Source of the DNA: JAVBLP01 sp052034625
GTDB taxonomy: Bacteria; Elusimicrobiota; Endomicrobiia; Endomicrobiales; Endomicrobiaceae
NCBI GenBank assembly: GCA_052034625.1
Contig: JBPOII010000007.1
Location: forward strand, 26,390 to 90,389
DNA length: 64,000 nucleotides
Reading direction: 5' to 3'
In this document: positions 34,327 to 43,010 of the stretch, in pieces
How positions within the stretch are numbered: position 1 is the first letter of the stretch
Layout: the number at the start of each line of letters is the position of its first letter
Made by a program: the position numbers and the translations under genes
The notes under the pieces: model-generated
What the model saw: only the letters and a program-made list of their open reading frames with translations
The model's database searches: none
Told to the model about the DNA's origin: nothing

Positions 34327-35691
34327 ATGTCATTAAAAAATAAAATTATCAGTGTTAAGGCGGAAAAAATAGTTTTTCCGGGGCGTTCTCTTTGCAGATG
34401 CTCTGACGGGACAGCTTTATTTACTGAAGGACTTCTTCCCGGAGAGCAGGCAGATGTCCTTGTCATAAGAGACAAAAAATCTTTCAGAGAAGGGATAGTA
34501 AAAGATATAAAGGAAAGATCACCTGAGAGAATAGAGCCGTTATGTCCTTCTTTTGGCAGATGCGGCGGCTGTACATTTCAAAATACCGATTATAAAAATC
34601 AGATAAAATATAAAAAAGAATATATAAGTGAAATTCTGCACTTTACAGGTATTACACTGAATGAAATACTGCAAAGCCCTGATATTTGGAACTATAGAAA
34701 TAAAATGGAGTTCAGCTTTTTTAATGAAGGCAATACAACAGATCTCGGACTGCACTGCAAGGGAAGTTTTAATAAATATATTTCAGTCCCTCCATGTTTT
34801 ATCGCCGATAAAGATTTTTTAAAAGCGGCTGAAATAATCAAGGATTTTGCTAATGAAAATGGTTTGCCGGCATATAATAACAGGACTCATGAAGGTTTTT
34901 TCAGACATTTAGTTTTAAGAAAAGCACAGATCAATAATGAAATGCTCATCAATATCGTAACAAATGCTATTGACTGCCAGCCTTTATTTTTTGAACCTCT
35001 TGTAAAAAAACTTGGGGAGTTTGCAAAAAGTGTTTACTGGACTGTGAACACAAGAAAATCCGATGCGGTTATATCGGACAAACTCACTCTTTTACTCGGC
35101 AGAGAAAATATTACCGAAAAACTTAATGTAGGCGGTAAAGATTACTTTTTTAATATCTCGCCTTTTTCTTTTTTTCAAACAAATTCTAAAGGAACAGAGA
35201 TACTTTATAATGAAGTATTAAGGCTTTTGGAACCTTCAAAAGATGATGTACTTTTAGATCTCTACTGCGGTACCGGAACTATCGGAATATCTGTAGCCCA
35301 AAAAGTAAAGAATGTTATAGGCATTGAATCTGTTGCACAGGCTGTTGATAATGCTAAAACAAATGCCGTTCAAAATAATGTAGATAATATAGAGTTTTTT
35401 GCTTCAACAGCTGAAAATTGGGTAAAAGAACATAATGCTTCTTTTGATTCAATAGTAGTAGATCCTCCAAGAAGCGGTCTGACAAATGATATTATAAATT
35501 TCCTTCTCTCTTCGGAAGCAAAAAAGATAGTATATGTTTCCTGTAATCCTTCCACACTCGCAAGGGATCTTGAAAAGATCCTAGAAAGCGGCAAATACTC
35601 TATAAAAGAGATTACCCCAATAGATATGTTCCCGCAGACTTATCATATAGAAACAGTAGTATTGCTTGAAAAAGTATCAAAAAATTGCTGA
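34327..35691 (+). CDS. rlmD: 23S rRNA m5U methyltransferase, RlmD/RumA-like, [4Fe-4S]
   Basis: This 454-aa SAM-dependent enzyme has an N-terminal TRAM-like domain (VKAEKIVFPGRSLCR). A [4Fe-4S] motif follows (CPSFGRCGGCTFQ), with a later Cys in VPPCFIAD. The methyltransferase core has FFQTNSKGTE, LLDLYCGTGTIGI, VVDPPRSGL and the catalytic VYVSCNPSTLARDL. RlmD methylates U1939 of 23S rRNA, but RlmC/RlmCD/TrmA-like specificity cannot be excluded from sequence alone. The start lies 6 bp after the response-regulator stop. Confidence 0.88.
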   Translation: MSLKNKIISVKAEKIVFPGRSLCRCSDGTALFTEGLLPGEQADVLVIRDKKSFREGIVKDIKERSPERIEPLCPSFGRCGGCTFQNTDYKNQIKYKKEYISEILHFTGITLNEILQSPDIWNYRNKMEFSFFNEGNTTDLGLHCKGSFNKYISVPPCFIADKDFLKAAEIIKDFANENGLPAYNNRTHEGFFRHLVLRKAQINNEMLINIVTNAIDCQPLFFEPLVKKLGEFAKSVYWTVNTRKSDAVISDKLTLLLGRENITEKLNVGGKDYFFNISPFSFFQTNSKGTEILYNEVLRLLEPSKDDVLLDLYCGTGTIGISVAQKVKNVIGIESVAQAVDNAKTNAVQNNVDNIEFFASTAENWVKEHNASFDSIVVDPPRSGLTNDIINFLLSSEAKKIVYVSCNPSTLARDLEKILESGKYSIKEITPIDMFPQTYHIETVVLLEKVSKNC

Positions 35692-35860
35692 ACTTAATAA
35701 TTTGACAGACAAATAAGAGAGTAAAGCAGAGATTGATAATCTAATCAGAATATACTTCGGGAAGAGTTGCCGGAGTTCTATGATGAAATAAGTATCTTGG
35801 GATATTGTCAGCAAATCTATGAATCTGTGTGCACGAGATATAGGAATATTGCATAGCATA
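35673..35860 (+). pseudogene. Degenerate C-terminal gene remnant
   Basis: Overlapping the 3' end of rlmD and running to a TAG near 35860, one frame gives KIAELNNLTDK, a stop, then SKAEIDNLIRIYF. After a frame change near 35756 it gives REELPEFYDEISILGYCQ and on to CTRYRNIA and a stop. Joined, this reads like the C-terminus of a larger protein with one stop and one frameshift. I do not recognise the parent, though a restriction-type enzyme would fit the neighbourhood. It may instead be chance. Confidence 0.35.
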
Positions 35861-35890
35861 TTTGTAAAATTATTATTAGATAATCAAGAT

Positions 35891-35920
35891 TTGGCAATAG
35901 TTGTGATTAATTGATATTGT
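35891..35920 (+). promoter_or_regulatory. Promoter of the DUF262 gene pair
   Basis: TTGGCA (35891-35896), an 18-bp spacer and TATTGT (35915-35920) lie ~38 nt before the GTG start at 35958. Confidence 0.5.
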
Positions 35921-35957
35921 AAAGAATGATTAAAAAATTAATTAAGTAGGTGATCTT

Positions 35958-37784
35958 GTGTTAAAAATTAATTTAGAAAAAGAAAGCTTTAAGGAAGAGA
36001 CTCCTGATTCTATTGAGGTATATCCCGAAAAGTATCTCGGACGATACAAATTAGACAAATCTGAAGCAATTACCGAACTAAATATCGATGAAATATTAAA
36101 GTCAGGTAACAAATATTATGTACCGGCTTACCAGCGTGGGTATCGCTGGACTAAACAACAAGTCACCGAATTGCTTGGAGATATTTGGGAGTGGGATGAA
36201 AAGAATGAAAAGGCAAAGTATTGCTTACAACCGATAGTTATTATTAACAGGGGGGATAAAATTGAGATCGTTGACGGTCAGCAACGCCTTACAACTATTT
36301 TTATTGTTCTGCGTGCTGCCGCTACAGATGATATAAATTACAAAATTGAATATGAAACGAGAAATGGTACTGAAGATTTTTTGAATAAATATTTGAGAGA
36401 TGAACAGAAAAGTTTAGATAATATAGATTGGTATCATATGCACCAATGTTTTGTTACTGCAAAAGAATACTTTAGAAGCAATGATCCTAAAAAATGGGTT
36501 GAGAAGCTTAAAGGTGCTTTTTTTATACAATATCAAATCCTTGAAGAAGTTGATAATCGTAATGTTGAACAAATATTTACAGCTCTTAATGCCGGTAAAA
36601 TTCCTTTAACAAATTCTGAATTAGTTAAAGCTTTGATTCTCAGAAAGAATGACTTAAATATTGAAACATATCAAAACGAGTTTTTAGAAATAGCTCTGGA
36701 ATGGGACCGCATAGAAAAAAGACTTAAAGAGGATAATTTTTGGGCTTGGTTGGGACAAGATTTAAAGGATGATACTCCTCACATTGATTTTGTATTGGAT
36801 ATAGTTGCAAGTTTGATTAATGAAAAAGAAAAATATGAAATGAATAAAAAAATTTTTCAAGAACTATACAGCTATAATGTCATCAATAAATACTTTCGTT
36901 CTAACTCAAAAGTTGTTCCAGAAGTTGTTTCCGACACTTGGCGTAAGGTTAAGCAGTGTTTTATGACATTAGAAGATTGGTATTCAGACAATGAAATTTA
37001 TCACTTAATCGGTTATTTATCAATTATTTCTAAAAATAAAAATATTGTTGAAGAGTTGTATATGAAATATTTGGAACCAAATACCGATATTCTAGATTAT
37101 ATAAAGACTAAAATTTTAAATAATTTTGAGAAAGTGGAATTTGATTCCTTATCATATGAATCCGATAAGGATAAGGTAAAGGATGTGCTTTTACTGTTTA
37201 ACATAGTTACTTGTATTAAAACTAAATCAAAATTCCGTTTTGCAGATTATGTGAAAGATAAATATGATATAGAACATATATCTCCGTATAGCGGGTTTGA
37301 TAGTATTAAAAAACCAGAAAAAAGAAAAGAATGGATAAATGCAATTAAATCTAGACTTGATATATTTTCAGGATTGGAGTCGGAATTCAAAAAGATTGAA
37401 GATGAAGAAAATATTAAAGATGATACAGAATTTGAAGAGTTCTATAAAAAAGTTATTGAAAAAACAACAAAAGATCCTTTGAACGAGGTTGATGATGATA
37501 TTATAAACTGTTTGGGAAACCTGTGTTTATTAGATTATGAAACTAATCGAGGATATGGGAATATGCCCTTTCCACTGAAGTTACAAGAGATTATAAAAAT
37601 TGATAAAGAGCAAACAAGATATTTATTACCTACTACAAAGAATGTTTTTTTGAAATACTATTCAGATCTAAATATCTACAATCTGATCTGGGATAAAAGT
37701 GACATCGAAAATTATAAACAAGCTATTAAAGAAGCTGTTGCTGATTATTTCCAATGGAAGGAAAATGACAATGAAGAGCAATGA
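35958..37784 (+). CDS. DUF262/DUF1524 nuclease-like protein (GmrSD/SspE-type architecture)
   Basis: This 608-aa protein starts at GTG 35958, with TAGGTGAT 6 nt upstream. The N-terminal DUF262 (ParB/Srx-like NTPase) domain has YYVPAYQRGYRW and the signature VDGQQRLTT (DGQQR at 106-110). FTALNAGKIPLTNSELVKALI is also family-typical. The C-terminal DUF1524 HNH-like domain has YDIEHISPYSG (H440) and LGNLCLLDYETNRGYGN (~515-531). This combination occurs in the modified-DNA restriction enzyme GmrSD and in SspE. Here it probably acts with the second DUF262 protein, whose start it overlaps, in phage defence (inference). Confidence 0.85.
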   Translation: MLKINLEKESFKEETPDSIEVYPEKYLGRYKLDKSEAITELNIDEILKSGNKYYVPAYQRGYRWTKQQVTELLGDIWEWDEKNEKAKYCLQPIVIINRGDKIEIVDGQQRLTTIFIVLRAAATDDINYKIEYETRNGTEDFLNKYLRDEQKSLDNIDWYHMHQCFVTAKEYFRSNDPKKWVEKLKGAFFIQYQILEEVDNRNVEQIFTALNAGKIPLTNSELVKALILRKNDLNIETYQNEFLEIALEWDRIEKRLKEDNFWAWLGQDLKDDTPHIDFVLDIVASLINEKEKYEMNKKIFQELYSYNVINKYFRSNSKVVPEVVSDTWRKVKQCFMTLEDWYSDNEIYHLIGYLSIISKNKNIVEELYMKYLEPNTDILDYIKTKILNNFEKVEFDSLSYESDKDKVKDVLLLFNIVTCIKTKSKFRFADYVKDKYDIEHISPYSGFDSIKKPEKRKEWINAIKSRLDIFSGLESEFKKIEDEENIKDDTEFEEFYKKVIEKTTKDPLNEVDDDIINCLGNLCLLDYETNRGYGNMPFPLKLQEIIKIDKEQTRYLLPTTKNVFLKYYSDLNIYNLIWDKSDIENYKQAIKEAVADYFQWKENDNEEQ

Positions 37785-39894
37785 TAAATTCACTTTAAAA
37801 GGTCTTTTAAAAGAGAAAAAAGTAACCATTCCCGCAATTCAAAGAGATTATGCTTTTGGCAGAACTAATCAAGAAACCGCTAAAAAACGTAAAAATTTTA
37901 TTTCAAAATTAGCTGCTGTTATTAAGGGAGATCAAGAAAAAAAACTACACCTTGATTTTGTATATGGAAAAAATGAAGGAGAATCTTTCATTCTTTTGGA
38001 TGGACAACAACGCATCACGACTCTATGGTTATTGAGTGTATATCTATCAAAGAAAAATAATAATAAAGATGATTTACTTAATAATTTTACATATGCTACC
38101 AGGACAAGCACAAGAGAATTTTGCAAAGCAATTATTGAAGAAGAATGGAAGCCGGAATCTGTATCTGTTAAGTATTTTCAAGATCAAAAGTGGTTTTTCA
38201 ATTCCTGGAGATTTGATCCGACAATTGGCGGAATGTTAGTGGTGTTGGATGAAATTCATAACCATCTTCCTGAGGGAGGAGATTATTCAAATATAGACAA
38301 TATCACTTTTTCATTCCTTGATTCGGAGGAGTTGGGACAACCGGAAGAACTTTATGTCAAAATGAACTCACGAGGAAAACAGCTGTCTGATTGGGATAAT
38401 TTTAAATCGGAACTGTTTGAACTTGAGTCTTCTAATAATTATAAGGAATGGATAGATAAGGATTTTTTGAATTATTTTTGGAAGATTGATACAAATGGAG
38501 AGGATAAAGTCAAGAATACGGAAGATAAAGCAAAGAATACGGAAAAAAGAATGTTAAGATTCTTTTACCTGAATTTATTCATGATTCGAACCTTATCACC
38601 CGATAGCAAAGAGTCCAATATGGCTGATATAATAGAATATATTGAACGCAAAGAAGACAAAGAAGATAAGTACAATTGGGAAAAAATGATTGATGAAAAT
38701 TTCTTTAAATCAATCAAGCACTTTATTGAACTTTTAGAATCCAAGAGAGAAGAAATAAAGAGTTATGATTCACCACGTTTCTCGTCCATTCGTTTCGATG
38801 ATTTAATAAATATTTTAAAAAAAGACAGCCTTAACGGATTTGTTGGAGATTTAGATTTATATTTTTCATATTGGAAATATTTGAATACTGTTGACGATAA
38901 AACATTCAATATAGAAGAGTTATTTAATATAATCAGGATTTCAACAAATATGGAAGAAAGTTATAGAAAAGAGCTTGAAATAACCAGAGTTTCATTGAAA
39001 TCCTTTAAAACGGCAATAGAATGGAAAGACGGTATTCTTGATTATTTTGCAAATCAAGATTTGAGTGCAGTTAGTTTTGGGGCGTACTCCGAAGAACAAA
39101 AGAATGAAGAAATCATAAAAGCTCGATTATTATTAAATGAACCTGATCTTAATAGAAAAAAAATATTATATAAGGCGGAAAATAACGATTTGTTCAAAGG
39201 CACAATCGGTTGGATCCTAAGACTAAGCGATGACAATAATATTGAAAAATTTGAGGATTATTCTAAGTGGTTCTTTAACAAATTTGATGATAAAGGACTT
39301 AGGGATAAAAAGAAAATTGCTGAAATGCTTAAATATGCTGATGTAAGATTGGGTCGTTTCTTTCCGAAAAATAACAATGGTGGCATTAATAACTTTGAAC
39401 AATATTGGTCTTGGAAACGTTACTTCAGGGAATATGGTTATAAGGATGAAAAGAACAAAAAAAATGAAAGAAACATTGATTGGATGAAAAAATGGCGTTC
39501 AGGAGAAAATGTAGAAGTGAAATCTTTAGAAAAATGGAGACAATGGCTAATCTATTATCCGGACATATTAGAAGAGATTGGTGCAATTGATGACAATGAG
39601 CTTATTGGGATAAGATGGGAGGTTATAAGATTTAGTTCCAAAAAATACTCCATTCCGATTATTGCCGCAACAAAATATATAGGCGAAAAGCGTTTTAAAT
39701 ATTGGGGATATCAGGGTGATGCGGATAAAAATCGAGCCATTTTTACTGAGAAAAACTTGGAAATATCTTTTGATAATGGAAAAGAAGAATTTGTTATTAG
39801 AAAAATAGATGATGAAAATGAATTAAAAAGAATCTCCGCTGAAAATATTGAAGGAGTAATTGAGGAACTCAAGGAACAATTAAAAGAACTTTGA
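37771..39894 (+). CDS. Second DUF262-domain protein of a tandem pair
   Basis: This 707-aa protein has IPAIQRDYAFGR and LDGQQRITTLWLL (DGQQR at 77-81), defining a DUF262 domain. LYVKMNSRGKQLSDWDNFKSEL is also family-typical. The long C-terminal half is charged and aromatic-rich with no clear HNH motif, so it may be the NTPase or specificity partner of the upstream gene. ATG 37771 lies 9 nt after GGAAGG; ATG 37765 is an alternative. It overlaps gene 1 by 14 bp. Bases just after the stop encode a plausible tail in another frame, so the C-terminus may be frameshifted. Confidence 0.83.
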   Translation: MKSNDKFTLKGLLKEKKVTIPAIQRDYAFGRTNQETAKKRKNFISKLAAVIKGDQEKKLHLDFVYGKNEGESFILLDGQQRITTLWLLSVYLSKKNNNKDDLLNNFTYATRTSTREFCKAIIEEEWKPESVSVKYFQDQKWFFNSWRFDPTIGGMLVVLDEIHNHLPEGGDYSNIDNITFSFLDSEELGQPEELYVKMNSRGKQLSDWDNFKSELFELESSNNYKEWIDKDFLNYFWKIDTNGEDKVKNTEDKAKNTEKRMLRFFYLNLFMIRTLSPDSKESNMADIIEYIERKEDKEDKYNWEKMIDENFFKSIKHFIELLESKREEIKSYDSPRFSSIRFDDLINILKKDSLNGFVGDLDLYFSYWKYLNTVDDKTFNIEELFNIIRISTNMEESYRKELEITRVSLKSFKTAIEWKDGILDYFANQDLSAVSFGAYSEEQKNEEIIKARLLLNEPDLNRKKILYKAENNDLFKGTIGWILRLSDDNNIEKFEDYSKWFFNKFDDKGLRDKKKIAEMLKYADVRLGRFFPKNNNGGINNFEQYWSWKRYFREYGYKDEKNKKNERNIDWMKKWRSGENVEVKSLEKWRQWLIYYPDILEEIGAIDDNELIGIRWEVIRFSSKKYSIPIIAATKYIGEKRFKYWGYQGDADKNRAIFTEKNLEISFDNGKEEFVIRKIDDENELKRISAENIEGVIEELKEQLKEL

Positions 39895-39992
39895 TGGAAC
39901 TCGCATTCCCGGACTGGAATGGAACTTTGATGATATAAAAACTCATCAAGAAAAAATGTTAAAAATATTGCTTGGTGATTAGAACTCAAACT

Positions 39993-40021
39993 TTGCTATA
40001 TTTAAATATCTAAAATATAAT
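39993..40021 (+). promoter_or_regulatory. Promoter of the PC4/YdbC gene
   Basis: TTGCTA (39993-39998), a 17-bp spacer and TATAAT (40016-40021) precede ATG 40092. Confidence 0.5.
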
Positions 40022-40091
40022 ACTTTAAATTAATAAAAAATTTATGTAAAATAATCAGTATGTAGATCCACCAGTAAATAGGAGGAAGGAA

Positions 40092-40307
40092 ATGGCAGAA
40101 ATAAAATATGAAATAGTAAAAAACATCGGAGTTGTCTCTGAAACGGCTAAAGGCTGGAAAAAAGAACTTAATCTCGTAAAATGGAATGACCGGGATCCTA
40201 AATATGATCTGCGCGATTGGTCGCCTGACCGCTCAAAAATGGGCAAAGGCGTAACGCTTACAGAAGCTGAAGTAAAAAAGCTTAAAGAACTGTTAAGCCA
40301 AATATAA
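40092..40307 (+). CDS. PC4/YdbC-family ssDNA-binding protein
   Basis: This 71-aa protein matches the bacterial YdbC/PC4 coactivator family: EIVKNIGVVSETAKGWKKELNLVKWNDRDPKYDLRDWSPDRSKMGKGVTLTEAEVKKL. The family folds into a dimeric beta-sheet that binds single-stranded DNA and may affect transcription or replication. A strong AGGAGGAAGG site precedes the ATG, and a terminator follows at once. It is probably well expressed and monocistronic. Confidence 0.9.
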   Translation: MAEIKYEIVKNIGVVSETAKGWKKELNLVKWNDRDPKYDLRDWSPDRSKMGKGVTLTEAEVKKLKELLSQI

Positions 40308-40316
40308 ATTGTAATG

Positions 40317-40352
40317 AAAAAAGCCGAAGCATTATTGCTTCGGCTTTTTTTT
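40317..40352 (+). terminator. Rho-independent terminator after the PC4/YdbC gene
   Basis: A 14-bp stem (AAAAAAGCCGAAGC, 40317-40330, with its complement at 40337-40350) has an ATTATT loop and a T-run. Confidence 0.92.
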
Positions 40353-40784
40353 GTTTGTCATCCAAAAAAATGCCTTCTTGTTTTTTATTCCTCATTCATA
40401 ATTATCTTTTGCCGTTCTCTCGTTCAACCCATTTTTTCTCATCCCCTTAAGACTTCATTTTTTCAGTTGTCTTTGATTCGTAATTCGTCATTAGTAATTC
40501 GTAATTGTAGTTTTGTAATCGGTGATCCATTTTGCTTTTTTTGTTTTTTAACATTGATTCCAACTAAGATATTCGGAAATGATAAGACAAAGGAAAATTG
40601 TCATTTTTTGCCGTCATTCTGTGCAACCGCAGGTTGCCGCAGGAACCATAGATTATGCGATGTTTTCTCCGCACAGAATGCAGTTGGGCTTATAATTAAA
40701 GAGAATAGACTTAATAATGTATAAAAACTTGCAAATAATCAGTTTTTATAATGTATTATAAAAATAAAATCCAAACATTAAAAA
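40353..40784. repeat. Gene-free repeat-rich region
   Basis: The region holds four tandem heptamers (ATTCGTA-type, 40476-40503) and a GGTGATCCATTTTG repeat (40511-40534). A palindromic element follows (CATTCTGTGC 40615-40624 with GCACAGAATG 40671-40680, enclosing CAACC/GGTTG). The open frame crossing it has no ribosome site and encodes repeat sequence, so no gene is called. Confidence 0.65.
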
Positions 40785-40865
40785 GATTGAAAAATCAATC
40801 ACTATTCAAGTTTTGTATTTTGAACTGTTAAAAAACTTGACAAGTTAATTATAAATCTGTATAGT
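40785..40865 (+). promoter_or_regulatory. Promoter and candidate operators of the tetR-tolC-RND operon
   Basis: TTGACA (40837-40842), a 17-bp spacer and TATAGT (40860-40865) form a strong promoter. The -35 is embedded in the palindrome AACTTGACAAGTT (40834-40846), a plausible site for the TetR protein encoded just downstream. Further upstream is the 6-4-6 inverted repeat GATTGAAAAATCAATC (40785-40800), also seen ahead of rex. Confidence 0.65.
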
Positions 40866-40917
40866 TACTGTCATTATTTTAGAATATTAGAAAAATAAAG
40901 AAAGGGAAGTGAAAGAA

Positions 40918-41502
40918 ATGGCAAGACCATCGCAGCACATTGATAAGAAATTGATCGAGCTTGGTAAAAAAAGATTAATGAAACAAGGAGTTTCAGGTTT
41001 AAGTATAAGATCTTTATGCTTGGATTCCGGAATTAACTTGGGAATGTTCCATTATTATTTTAAAAGTAAAGAAAATTATATCAGGATTCTTTTTACAACC
41101 ATGCATGAAGATTTGAGAAATTCCTGGATAGAGGAATCACGCGGACTGCCAAATTCTTTAGAAAAGTTAAAAAAGATCCTTTGGGAGAATACAAAAATCC
41201 TTAAGGAACAGCACGGCACATTTGAAACGATAATGAAGGATATTAATATTTTTGATGATTTTTATGTGCAGCTTTGCAAGGAAATTAAAAGAAAGTTCTT
41301 GGCATTTTATAATGAGCTTATTGACAATTGTAAAGAAGAGGGTTTTCTAAAGAAAGAGGTTGAAAATGATAAATATATTGCTATTTTTACCGGAAGCGTA
41401 TTGAATTATGCGAAAATACAGATGCATGGAGAAAGCGAGGCTTATTATTCAAAAGTAAAAGATTTTATTGATGAACTTATGAATAAATTAATATTAAAAT
41501 AA
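40918..41502 (+). CDS. TetR-family transcriptional regulator
   Basis: This 194-aa regulator has an N-terminal HTH: KRLMKQGVSGLSIRSLCLDSGINLGMFHYYFKSKENYIRILF. The C-terminal all-helical ligand domain is variable. ATG 40918 is chosen, with GGGAAG upstream; a GTG at 40909 is possible. It is the first gene of an operon with tolC-like and RND pump genes, so it probably represses them and releases DNA on binding a pump substrate. A palindrome over its own -35 fits autoregulation. Confidence 0.9.
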   Translation: MARPSQHIDKKLIELGKKRLMKQGVSGLSIRSLCLDSGINLGMFHYYFKSKENYIRILFTTMHEDLRNSWIEESRGLPNSLEKLKKILWENTKILKEQHGTFETIMKDINIFDDFYVQLCKEIKRKFLAFYNELIDNCKEEGFLKKEVENDKYIAIFTGSVLNYAKIQMHGESEAYYSKVKDFIDELMNKLILK

Positions 41503-41528
41503 GTAATAAAAATATAAGCGGAGATTTT

Positions 41529-42965
41529 ATGAAAAAGTTAAAGTTTTTAGTTGTTTTCGGGTTAGCGGTTTTTGCTCAACCAGCGGGAGCAGAGATATTA
41601 AGTGTTGCAGATTATCTCGATTTGGTACGGCAAAACAATACTGAACTTCAGTCGGTACAAGCAAATATTGATACTGTTAAAGGAAAGATCGCAGATATAG
41701 AAAGAGCATACTCTTTTTATTTAAGTGCCGGCATTAATTATGCTAATGATCAGAGCGGAAGACCTTATTCTCCGATGTTAAGAATCAATAGAGTTGCTAA
41801 TTTGGGTTATGATGTAAGCATAAATAAACAATTTAAGACAGGAACACAGTTTTCGGCAGGTTTGAACGCTTCTTATGGTCAGTATGATTACGGCAGCGGT
41901 CTTGCCTATGAGCTAAATGATATTGCTCCTTTCGTAAGGCTTCAACAGTCATTGCTCAAAGAATATAAAGGCGGAACAACTAAAGCAAGTATGGCTTTAG
42001 CAAAAGCTAAAGCTAAATCTGTGCTTTATATGCTTGAATATAAAAAACAAGCAATAATATTGAATGCAAAACTTGCATATTGGAATCTCAGTTATACGAG
42101 AACAGTAGTTGATTTTAGAAAAGCCTCACTTGAAAGAACTAATAAACTTTTAATTTGGAATGAAAGAAGATATAAACTTGACCTTGCTGAAAATTCCGAT
42201 ATGCTTCAATCGCAGGCAGCCGTAAAAGCAAGAGAGCTTATGCTTAAACTTGCAAAAGAAGACGAGATTAAGGCAAGAAGAGCTTTCAATCAGATCTTAA
42301 ATATTGCAGACGAAACGGTAAATTATGAAGTAGTGAAATTTGTTGAAACCGGCGTGATTTTTGAAAAAGATAAAAAGCTTGAAAAAAAAGGAATAAGAAT
42401 GGATGTATTGTCGGCTCTTGAAGAAGTAAAGAGTGCGGAATATGAACAGATGATATCCGAAAATAGCATGGGAGCAGACCTTGTGCTTTCCGGACAATTT
42501 TCTCTTAACGGTTTAGATGAAAAATTTGCTAAGGCTTCAGAATATGTTGCAGCTGCAAGCAAACCTGCTTATGCTTTAGGTCTGCGTTATAGCGTTCCTC
42601 TTGATTTTAAATTGAGGAAAACAATAAATCAGGGCTATGAATCCTCAAAGCTTGCCGCCATAAAAGCAGCGGAGTTTGCAAGCGTTCAGGAAAAGAATGA
42701 ATGGTTACAGATCGTTGATAATTGGAACAATGCAAAATCAAGGCTTGCGCTTACGATTGAAATTGAAAACATTCAAAAACAGAGAAATATCGAAGACCAA
42801 AACCTTCTTAGAAAAGGAAGAAGGACAACATATCTTGTATTACAGAGCGAACAGGATCTTGACGACTCTACATTGAATGTTTTGCGCGGCATCTTTGAAC
42901 TTATAAGCATTTATGAACAGGCGGAAGCATTTTACTGTGCCAATGATGAAATAATAATAGAATAA
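41529..42965 (+). CDS. TolC-family outer-membrane efflux protein
   Basis: This 478-aa protein has a signal peptide (1-21, QPAGA). Two repeats follow the outer-membrane efflux protein pattern: long coiled-coil helices (ADYLDLVRQNNTELQSVQANIDTVKG ... KAKAKSVLYMLEYKKQAIILNAKLAYWNLSYTR) and strand segments. It would form the trimeric exit duct for the RND pump encoded 45 bp downstream. No adaptor gene lies between them. Confidence 0.88.
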   Translation: MKKLKFLVVFGLAVFAQPAGAEILSVADYLDLVRQNNTELQSVQANIDTVKGKIADIERAYSFYLSAGINYANDQSGRPYSPMLRINRVANLGYDVSINKQFKTGTQFSAGLNASYGQYDYGSGLAYELNDIAPFVRLQQSLLKEYKGGTTKASMALAKAKAKSVLYMLEYKKQAIILNAKLAYWNLSYTRTVVDFRKASLERTNKLLIWNERRYKLDLAENSDMLQSQAAVKARELMLKLAKEDEIKARRAFNQILNIADETVNYEVVKFVETGVIFEKDKKLEKKGIRMDVLSALEEVKSAEYEQMISENSMGADLVLSGQFSLNGLDEKFAKASEYVAAASKPAYALGLRYSVPLDFKLRKTINQGYESSKLAAIKAAEFASVQEKNEWLQIVDNWNNAKSRLALTIEIENIQKQRNIEDQNLLRKGRRTTYLVLQSEQDLDDSTLNVLRGIFELISIYEQAEAFYCANDEIIIE

Positions 42966-43010
42966 TGAATATTTAGATAAAAATAAAATTGATTATAGAG
43001 GGAGTAAGAA

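Noticed and set aside
37771..39894. HNH nuclease motif in the second DUF262 protein
   Set aside because: No EHxxP/GNL-type pair could be seen in the C-terminal half, unlike the first protein.
40314..40724. Plus-strand open frame of 136 codons
   Set aside because: It begins at the YdbC terminator, crosses heptamers and palindromes, and has no ribosome site.
40353..40784. CRISPR array
   Set aside because: The repeats are heptamers and single palindromes without regular spacers; no cas genes occur in the window.
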